Assembly (NCBI GenBank): GCA_964604875.1
Contig: CAZSAC010000066.1
Coordinates: 1-5,350 of the forward strand
Source of the DNA: JAVVSR01 sp964604875
GTDB taxonomy: Bacteria > Bacillota > Clostridia > Christensenellales > CAG-917
Direction of reading: 5' to 3'
Length of the DNA stretch: 5,350 nt
In this document: piece by piece, positions 1 through 5,350 of the stretch
Numbering within the stretch: position 1 is the first letter of the stretch
Layout: each line of letters begins with the position of its first letter
Notes under the pieces: model-generated
What the model was told of the DNA's origin: nothing
Databases searched by the model: none
What the model saw: the letters and a program-made list of their open reading frames with translations, nothing else
Position numbers and translations under genes: made by a program

Positions 1-2
1 AT

Positions 3-224
3 ATTTCTATGGCAAACAAGACCGAGCAAAACGGCAAAATTATATACAACTACTCCACCAGCTATAAGTGCTCAAGTATGAACGAATTGTTGACCTTTAT
101 TGACGCTTGCGCACAGCATACCTGCTATTATATCAGCAATCTCACAGTAAACGAGGTTACAAACGGCGGAGTAAAATCTATTGAAGGTAATATTTCTATT
201 GTTATAACTTATGGTGATATCTAA
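3..224 (+). CDS. PilO-like type IV pilus assembly protein, C-terminal fragment (5' end outside window)
   Basis: The reading frame is open from the left edge (codons ATT TCT precede the ATG at 9) to the TAA at 222-224. No ribosome binding site is visible before that ATG, so this is most likely the tail of a longer gene rather than a complete 71-residue protein. The visible part has a predicted beta-strand, then a helix (around SSMNELLTFIDAC), then two strands (YYISNLTVNEV and SIEGNISIVITYG) ending just before the stop. That order, and the way the last strand closes the protein, resembles the C-terminal ferredoxin-like domain of PilO/GspM-type proteins, which sit in the inner membrane and link the cytoplasmic motor to the pilus. 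The pilin-like genes immediately downstream support this. No membrane segment is expected in this part. The match is from recalled fold pattern only; PilN or an unrelated small beta-alpha-beta protein is possible. Partial status is fairly certain, identity moderate. Confidence 0.6.
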   Translation: MSMANKTEQNGKIIYNYSTSYKCSSMNELLTFIDACAQHTCYYISNLTVNEVTNGGVKSIEGNISIVITYGDI

Positions 225-234
225 AATATTATCA

Positions 235-245
235 TATAATATAAT
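235..245 (+). promoter_or_regulatory. Candidate -10 boxes (two overlapping TATAAT)
   Basis: Two perfect TATAAT hexamers lie at 235-240 and 240-245, directly after the PilO-like gene. No convincing TTGACA-like -35 box occurs 16-18 bases upstream; the best for the first box is TGGTGA at 212-217, with three of six matches. If used, the transcript would carry an untranslated leader of roughly 85-95 bases before the giant pilin gene. In such AT-rich intergenic DNA TATAAT can occur by chance, so this is only a candidate. Confidence 0.25.
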
Positions 246-246
246 G

Positions 247-273
247 TAACCAATTAATGGATTATTTTGTTTT
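247..273 (+). terminator. Weak possible terminator or attenuator hairpin
   Basis: TAACCA (247-252) can pair with TGGATTA (258-264) as six base pairs with one bulged A at 261 and the five-base loop AATTA. It is followed by TTTTGTTTT at 265-273. The arrangement is that of an intrinsic terminator, but the stem is short and has only two G-C pairs, so termination would be inefficient at best. It could at most reduce read-through from the PilO-like gene into the giant pilin gene. Confidence 0.2.
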
Positions 274-302
274 AATAAGTAGAATACATTGTACGTGGCT
301 AA

Positions 303-329
303 CTCCGATGAAACGTCGTAGGAAAGGAG
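303..329 (+). promoter_or_regulatory. Ribosome binding site of the giant pilin gene, with possible masking hairpin
   Basis: AAAGGAG at 323-329 is a strong Shine-Dalgarno sequence nine bases before the ATG at 339, and it fixes the start of the giant pilin. Just upstream, CTCC (303-306) is complementary to GGAG (326-329), and between them GATG (307-310) can pair with CGTC (314-317) around an AAA loop. Together they could form a two-part stem that hides the ribosome binding site. A competing fold pairs TACG (292-295) with CGTA (317-320). The ribosome binding site is well supported; the regulatory role of the structure is inference. Confidence 0.55.
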
Positions 330-338
330 AAAAAGGAT

Positions 339-3300
339 ATGCTAACGTTATTAAATAGGTTAATTATTTGGAATAAGCAGAGTAAAAAAGGTAGCGCAAT
401 GCTAATGGTCATTATGACGATGAGCGTCATTTTGGTGGTTGGCACTTCGATGCTTTTTGTTACGCTGTCTTCCTATTCCAGAAGTATTTCGGATACAAAT
501 AAACAAAAGGCTTACAGCGCTGCTTTGACGGTATCGGAAAGTATAAGAAGCAACGTAGAAACTATTTTACCGCTTTATTCCAGCCAAATTACCAGCACGG
601 CAACCGAGGCGGCGCCTGTCCCGGTGAAATTTGCAAGCGGCTCTTCGGGTACTGTTAAAAAAGCCGACGGCACAACCCAAACGGTGGAAAACCGTATTCT
701 AGACATCAACGGCGTCAAGGTTTATGCAGATATCTATAAACACCCCAGTATTGCTTCATATGCGTGCGTAAAGGTTTCAGGGGAATATCGCGACCAAATT
801 GATACAATTAAATTTACTGTTAAAGCCGATACCAAAGAAAGTTATAAATATTTGGAAGAAACTTTTGGAAACGCATTCGTTATGTCCAATAGCTTTGGTA
901 CTTCCGATAATGACTTTTCAATTTTCTTAAAACGTATTGAAGGCGACGTATCTATTGACGTTCCCGATGGAAAAACCCGTGTTTTAAATGCAAAAATTAT
1001 TGAAGGTATTACGGGGAGTATATACGCTGACGGCAATTTGATTATTGGAAGCGAAACAAACGTTATTGATATTCAAGGCAATATTTATGTTAACGGAAAT
1101 TTGACTATCAGGGGAGTAAACCTAGGTACAAACCTTGCCACGCTTTACGAAGAGGAATTTGGCAATAAATATTATTTCAATATTCAAGGTCAGTTTGTGC
1201 AAGCGAAAAATGCAGACAATCGCGGCGACGCTATGTATTATCCATACGCATACAAAAGCCCTGTTGTATCCACTATAGAAGCCGGATTAATTACAGGCAT
1301 TCATAGAAGACCTAATGGTAACATTCCAGGAGATTTAAATACGCTTGTTTGGGGATTTACGGGCAGAGAGGATTTCAATTGGAGTCATGATGCATTTATA
1401 GGGACTCAACACGCGGATTTATCAAAATCTCAAGGTGGAGAATTGGTTCCTATTCAATGTTATACCACAGACAGCCGTCCGATAATAGATTATACCGAGA
1501 CTGATGGTAAAGTGGTGCAATTAGAGGGCTATTATAACGAATCGCATGAATTAAAACTGGTTTACGCAGAAGATAGAGAAAAATATCCGTCCTCTGCCGA
1601 ACCCGTAATTGGGGAATATATGTTCGCCTCTCCGGAAACATTTATAGATAAATATAACATTGGGGTTAAAAATTATCCCAACTTTGTAGCGCGTTTTCCT
1701 GTTGGAGGAAACATTTATTGTAGCGGTGATTTAATTATTGATAAAGCAAACAAAGGTTATGTTCAAGACGAAGCGTCGGGAAGCTCGTTTGCAAAATATG
1801 TGCAAAATTGTTCCGCTCCACGCCGTTGGTTAGATAATATGCAAACTGGTCCCCACTGGGTGCCCAATCAATCAAAAATTTCCGGCAATATTTACGTCAG
1901 GGGCAGAATGGTTTATGCGCCGGATAACCTCGGTTTCAACAATTATGAGCTTAACACGAGCACGGGCACTTATGAGGAAATGTCGGTAGACAATGACTTT
2001 GATTTGATTGCAAAATCGAAGGAGTCTATGACCACGCTCAAAAACGAAAACTCTACTTTCGCAGCTCTTTTTGAGAAGAAAAACTATACATGGAATCGAT
2101 TTGAGGTTAGATTGAAAAACGGAACATATCGTCATCAATATAATGCGGCCTTTAACACAGGTGTTAGGGAAAGCCAGAAAACGTTTTTAACAGGTGTAAA
2201 AAATGATTTGCAAGCCTGCAAAGATACTTTTACAAACATTTTCAAGCCTACCGAGTATATGTCGGAATTGAAGCAAGAGATGGGCTTTGTCAGCCATAAT
2301 TATACATTTACCGCGCCATCGTCATTTAGGGATTTTTCCGACAATACGTATACGCAAATTTTGTTTGGGAATAACACCAATATTTATATTCAAAATGCGG
2401 GCAAAGGCTCTACAGACACTTCTGAAAATCCTGCCACAAATGGCGCAACCACCCTTAAATGGACACAAAAAAAGGATGGAAAAATTGTGCTAGATGAGGA
2501 TGGAAATGAAAAATATTATACAGTAGACAGCGGGATTACATCCGCGCTTACCGTCAAATATCACGATAAGTTCAACGTAGCGGGGATTTATGCCGATGGT
2601 GACATCGATGTTGTTTCTTCCAACGTTGAAGACTGTGTTTTAGTGTCAAATTTAGGCAAAACGGGAGCAAATGTTTTGGCGACTGGCTTAAACTCTTTTA
2701 TGTATGACGAGTGGAGCGCGTCAATTGAGCTTGCAAATAGTGGAAAGACAATAGAACAGCTTTATAAAGAAATAGGCTTTGAAGTAGTTGTTTCGATGAA
2801 TGTTGTGGATACCTACAACGGAACTAGCGGTTTATTGACAGATATTAAGTATAATGCTGGTGTATGGCACGAAGGTAAATGGAACCCAGAAGGACAATTG
2901 CTTGATGTAATAATTGGTGGACCATGGTATGATCGTTATGGCAATGCGTATTCAGATAAAGATTATATAAATCCTATTGAAGGTCACGGTTATGAGATAA
3001 TCAAAGGCTCGGGATTGTATGTGTCAGGCGACGGTACGGTTGATAAGCTTGCCTATTATAACGTACAAGACTTTAAAAAATATTTGAACGAGATTACCGG
3101 TATTGCTATGTATTCCTCCACTGGCGCGTTGACGGGGCATCATAATGATACTATGGCTGGCAAGAGCGCATACACTAATTTTACGCAAAAAACTGCTCCC
3201 GAGATAGTCGCCGGTTTCAATAGCGAGGGAGACTTTAGTATTCCAAGCAAAAGCTTCTATTTATATAAACGAAGCAAGGATTATGTGGCAAATCACGGCG

Positions 3301-5021
3301 CAAATGGCATGAGCAGCGTCAAAGAAATTTTCAACGAGTTAGCGCATGAAGATTTTGCGCAAGTCATAGTGCAGGAAACTCAGTCGTTTGTTTCGGGAGA
3401 AGACGCAACCGACCCCAATAAAATCGATATGGATTCATTGGTGGCAGAAGGAAAGGCTGATCAAATTGTATGCTTTTCAAAAGATTCATACAACAATAGC
3501 GATTATACTTGGCCGATTACATTCTATTCTTCCAATGATTTTGAAAAAGTTTCAGCCACAACTCCGACGAATGCTAAACGTTACAGTAAGGAAGTTTTTA
3601 AATTTGAAAATGTGCCAAATAGCTATTATATAAACCGCGATAACGGTAAATGGGTTTTGGTTTGGAACAATACCTCGGGCAACGTTATAAAGCAAACTAA
3701 CCTAAAAGCTAACGCAGGAGGGATTGATCCTGAGTTGTCGGGTAATTATGAAGGATATTACGTCCTTGGAAAGTATGCGACAAATGTTGCGTTTCCTACT
3801 CCAACATGGGATACCTATGAAAAAGATGATAAAGACTATTACACGATAGGCGACGGTGAAAGTCCCTCGCAAACTGATGTTGAAAAACTATCCGATGATA
3901 CACCTGTTTTCACTATCGTTAAAAACGGAGATTCACTTTATTGGGCGATTAATGGTGTCACAACTTCTGTAAAGCATATTCCTCCGACAATATCTTTGTC
4001 AGATAATGGCTTTTGGATATTAGGGGAAAGCGTAACAGGTGTTAATGCGGCAGATACGCTGGACTATACTCCCAAAATTATTGCAAAAGATAACCTTTGG
4101 GAAATCAACGGCGTTAAGTCTGATATAGCGGTTGAGTACGAGAACATCACATCAAATGTAGCGTTTATTGCTGATAATAACGGAGAATATTGGCTAAACA
4201 GAAAACTTTCGACACAGGTTTGGACATATGACAGATTGGAAAAAGACCCTAACCTTCCAGAAGGCGGAGAGGATAAAAACAAATTCTTTACATTTCTTAC
4301 CGGTGTAAAAGACGACGAAACAATGATAACATATAGAATAGAAAGAAACACCTATTTTAACTTTGGCAAGCTTGAAAAACTGTCGATGGGTGTCACGGGA
4401 AATTCTATGGAAAGCGGTAGTCTATCCGACCTTTTGGCAACATTGAGACTTAAGTTTGAAGTTGACACGTCAGAGGGCGACGTAATTTTATATATCAACG
4501 CCTATAAATTGTCTTTCATTAAGACTACATTTGAAGTGAAAGGCGCAAATGACTTTTATATTGTATTGGTTGGAGATACGGATTTGTCGGCAAACGCATA
4601 TAAATTGTCGGTTAATACAAACGGCGACGGCACAGATGCAAGGCTTGGGACGCACTTCCTGTCTGATAACGAAAACGGTGGGAATTTATATATAGTGGGC
4701 AGTGGTCAAAACGAATTTATTGTAGGGCGTGGCGGTTACGTAAACGGCTTTGTATATTTGCCAAACGGCACATATTCTAACGTAAGTAGCGGTATACTTG
4801 GGCTGACACCTATAGGCACGTCACAAAATAATAAGGCTTGTATAGTGGCGAAAAATTTGAACATCTCGAAAAACAATCAGGGAAAGATAATTTTTACTGC
4901 TTTTGATAACGGGGACGACGGTTTTAAGGGCGCGCATACCGAGATATTTACTCAAAACAAGAAAGTATCAACGGATATAACCTACACGAAAGAATGGGCT
5001 TTTGTCGGATACATTACCTAG
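339..5021 (+). CDS. Giant PilX/GspK-like minor pilin with large beta-rich ectodomain
   Basis: This 1560-residue protein begins with an 18-residue leader ending in K-K-G, followed by S19-A-M-L and a hydrophobic helix (about 20-43), the arrangement of a prepilin peptidase substrate. Position +5 after the presumed cleavage is Met23 rather than Glu, as is usual for GspK/PilX members. The stretch QKAYSAALTVSESI (56-69) matches the conserved Q-A-x-x-A-A-E-x-G helix of PilX proteins. The rest is predicted extracellular. GxIYxxG[ND]-type motifs occur at about 226-234, 247-255, 457-465, 516-523, 749-756 and 892-898, and a variant at 1448-1454. Helix-rich inserts are seen near 551-655, and Trp-centred repeats at 1188-1297. 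The C-terminal part, GGYVNGFVYLPNG (1465-1477) followed by ACIVAKNLNIS, resembles the beta-helical end of PilX-type proteins. Family members usually have a few hundred residues at most, so this is several times larger. The start is fixed by AAAGGAG nine bases upstream and by the need for the leader. A filament-tip or surface adhesive role is inference. Confidence 0.8.
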   Translation: MLTLLNRLIIWNKQSKKGSAMLMVIMTMSVILVVGTSMLFVTLSSYSRSISDTNKQKAYSAALTVSESIRSNVETILPLYSSQITSTATEAAPVPVKFASGSSGTVKKADGTTQTVENRILDINGVKVYADIYKHPSIASYACVKVSGEYRDQIDTIKFTVKADTKESYKYLEETFGNAFVMSNSFGTSDNDFSIFLKRIEGDVSIDVPDGKTRVLNAKIIEGITGSIYADGNLIIGSETNVIDIQGNIYVNGNLTIRGVNLGTNLATLYEEEFGNKYYFNIQGQFVQAKNADNRGDAMYYPYAYKSPVVSTIEAGLITGIHRRPNGNIPGDLNTLVWGFTGREDFNWSHDAFIGTQHADLSKSQGGELVPIQCYTTDSRPIIDYTETDGKVVQLEGYYNESHELKLVYAEDREKYPSSAEPVIGEYMFASPETFIDKYNIGVKNYPNFVARFPVGGNIYCSGDLIIDKANKGYVQDEASGSSFAKYVQNCSAPRRWLDNMQTGPHWVPNQSKISGNIYVRGRMVYAPDNLGFNNYELNTSTGTYEEMSVDNDFDLIAKSKESMTTLKNENSTFAALFEKKNYTWNRFEVRLKNGTYRHQYNAAFNTGVRESQKTFLTGVKNDLQACKDTFTNIFKPTEYMSELKQEMGFVSHNYTFTAPSSFRDFSDNTYTQILFGNNTNIYIQNAGKGSTDTSENPATNGATTLKWTQKKDGKIVLDEDGNEKYYTVDSGITSALTVKYHDKFNVAGIYADGDIDVVSSNVEDCVLVSNLGKTGANVLATGLNSFMYDEWSASIELANSGKTIEQLYKEIGFEVVVSMNVVDTYNGTSGLLTDIKYNAGVWHEGKWNPEGQLLDVIIGGPWYDRYGNAYSDKDYINPIEGHGYEIIKGSGLYVSGDGTVDKLAYYNVQDFKKYLNEITGIAMYSSTGALTGHHNDTMAGKSAYTNFTQKTAPEIVAGFNSEGDFSIPSKSFYLYKRSKDYVANHGANGMSSVKEIFNELAHEDFAQVIVQETQSFVSGEDATDPNKIDMDSLVAEGKADQIVCFSKDSYNNSDYTWPITFYSSNDFEKVSATTPTNAKRYSKEVFKFENVPNSYYINRDNGKWVLVWNNTSGNVIKQTNLKANAGGIDPELSGNYEGYYVLGKYATNVAFPTPTWDTYEKDDKDYYTIGDGESPSQTDVEKLSDDTPVFTIVKNGDSLYWAINGVTTSVKHIPPTISLSDNGFWILGESVTGVNAADTLDYTPKIIAKDNLWEINGVKSDIAVEYENITSNVAFIADNNGEYWLNRKLSTQVWTYDRLEKDPNLPEGGEDKNKFFTFLTGVKDDETMITYRIERNTYFNFGKLEKLSMGVTGNSMESGSLSDLLATLRLKFEVDTSEGDVILYINAYKLSFIKTTFEVKGANDFYIVLVGDTDLSANAYKLSVNTNGDGTDARLGTHFLSDNENGGNLYIVGSGQNEFIVGRGGYVNGFVYLPNGTYSNVSSGILGLTPIGTSQNNKACIVAKNLNISKNNQGKIIFTAFDNGDDGFKGAHTEIFTQNKKVSTDITYTKEWAFVGYIT
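3900..4229 (+). repeat. Four degenerate Trp-centred protein repeats inside the giant pilin
   Basis: Residues 1188-1297 fall into four units of about 25-30 residues: 1188-1213, 1214-1243, 1244-1272 and 1273-1297. Each unit has a beta-like lead-in (for example TPVFTIV, PPTISL, TPKIIA, NVAFIA), then an Asn/Asp-rich turn, then an aromatic-Trp or Leu-Trp core, then a strand and a Thr/Ser-Val tail. The core tryptophans are W1202, W1226, W1254 and W1285. Units 1 and 3 share W-x-I-N-G-V; units 2 and 4 share N-G-(x)-[FY]-W-[IL]. Weaker relatives may precede them at 1101-1109 (DNGKWVLVW) and 1136-1151 (NYEGYYVLG...). The repeat is visible at protein level but not as obvious DNA repeats, so the duplications are old. 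From memory the pattern recalls the N-G-x-W-x-I-[ND]-G-x-x-T-G-V motif of some bacterial surface proteins. Confidence 0.6.
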
Positions 5022-5030
5022 GCGCAGATT

Positions 5031-5350
5031 ATGAAGAATATGAGATTTTTTAGGCTGAAAAAACTTAATAAAAAAGGTTTTACCTTTGTGGAGTGCATAT
5101 GCGCCATAGCGTTGTTTGCGATTATCGGAACAATGGCATTTTCTATGTTTTCAAACTCATCACGATATATGAGCAAAGCAAAACAAGAAGACGCAAAGCA
5201 AACAGAGGCGCAAGAAGCTTATAAAAAAGACGATTTTTCCACAATACTATTTTGCAAACAAAATGTAGTTACGGATACAATTAAGGGTGTTAGCGTAGAC
5301 GGCACAGCAACAAACAAAGAAATATATTATTTAAAGCTAAGCTATCCAAC
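5031..5350 (+). CDS. Type IV prepilin-like protein, N-terminal part (3' end outside window)
   Basis: The frame starts at ATG 5031 and stays open for 106 codons to the right edge. The N-terminus is a textbook class-I prepilin: a basic 16-residue leader ending K-K-G, cleavage expected between G16 and F17, then FTFVE with Glu21 at position +5, then a hydrophobic helix up to about residue 40. The region after it (about 45-68: RYMSKAKQEDAKQTEAQEAY) is charged and likely continues the long pilin helix; the globular domain is only partly present. The protein would be inserted in the inner membrane, cleaved and N-methylated by a prepilin peptidase, and added to a pilus or pseudopilus. The gene follows the giant pilin stop by nine bases, so they are probably co-transcribed. 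Only a weak AGG (5020-5022), overlapping that stop, precedes the start, which suggests translational coupling. A second in-frame ATG at 5040 would give a leader three residues shorter. Whether it is a PilV/GspI-, PilW/GspJ- or major-pilin type cannot be decided from this part. Confidence 0.85.
   Translation, partial: MKNMRFFRLKKLNKKGFTFVECICAIALFAIIGTMAFSMFSNSSRYMSKAKQEDAKQTEAQEAYKKDDFSTILFCKQNVVTDTIKGVSVDGTATNKEIYYLKLSYP

Noticed and set aside
303..320. Hammerhead-ribozyme-like string CGATGAAACGTC
   Set aside because: It contains pieces resembling the GAUGA and GAAAC core elements, but they overlap, stem II is absent, and the flanking stems needed for a hammerhead are not found. Chance resemblance is more likely.
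842..1036. Minus-strand open frame of 64 codons
   Set aside because: It lies entirely inside the giant pilin gene, has no ribosome binding site or recognisable protein features, and is a chance shadow frame. The same holds for the minus-strand frames at 1450-1641, 1872-2138 and 4064-4351.
2287..2493. Plus-strand open frame of 68 codons in another frame
   Set aside because: It is contained in the giant pilin gene and has an implausible, basic low-complexity composition. The similar frame at 3388-3633 was rejected for the same reasons.
339..5021. Possibility that the giant frame is several genes joined by sequencing error or a recoded stop
   Set aside because: The frame is continuous from a good ribosome binding site to the stop, without abrupt change of codon use. 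It has a pilin-like beginning and a PilX-like end, and no internal signal peptide or second prepilin leader was seen.
5022..5030. Search for a terminator or promoter between the giant pilin and the next pilin
   Set aside because: The gap is only nine bases and holds no hairpin or promoter box, so the two genes are taken as one transcript.

Overview
This AT-rich window, with tightly packed genes all on the + strand, looks like part of a type IV pilus (or type II secretion-like pseudopilus) operon. Three genes are visible: the 3' end of a PilO-like assembly gene, an exceptionally long PilX/GspK-like pilin gene that fills almost 90% of the window, and the 5' part of a canonical prepilin gene. 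The AT-rich codon choice, the purine-rich AAAGGAG ribosome binding site and the lysine-rich prepilin leaders suggest a low-GC Gram-positive bacterium of the Clostridia type. That assignment is inference; no marker gene is present.

Layout: positions 1-224 hold the C-terminal end of a PilO-like inner-membrane protein whose start lies to the left of the window. Positions 225-338 are a non-coding leader with two overlapping TATAAT boxes, a weak hairpin followed by T-rich sequence, and a small hairpin that could mask the ribosome binding site of the next gene. Positions 339-5021 are one uninterrupted 1560-codon gene. Its product has a prepilin-like N-terminus (leader, KKG-SAM junction, hydrophobic helix, no Glu at +5). 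This is followed by a very large beta-rich ectodomain with scattered GxIYxxG[ND] motifs, a block of Trp-containing degenerate repeats and a PilX-type C-terminal end. Nine bases after its stop, at 5031, a classical KKGFTFVE prepilin begins and runs off the right edge.

Working together (inference from family knowledge): the PilO-like protein would belong to the inner-membrane alignment complex. The two pilin-like proteins would be processed by a prepilin peptidase and act as minor pilins that prime or cap the filament. The giant pilin could place a large beta-rich domain at the pilus tip or on the cell surface, perhaps as an adhesin. The most unusual thing here is the size and modular architecture of that pilin. 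I see no mobile element, CRISPR array, tRNA or rRNA.
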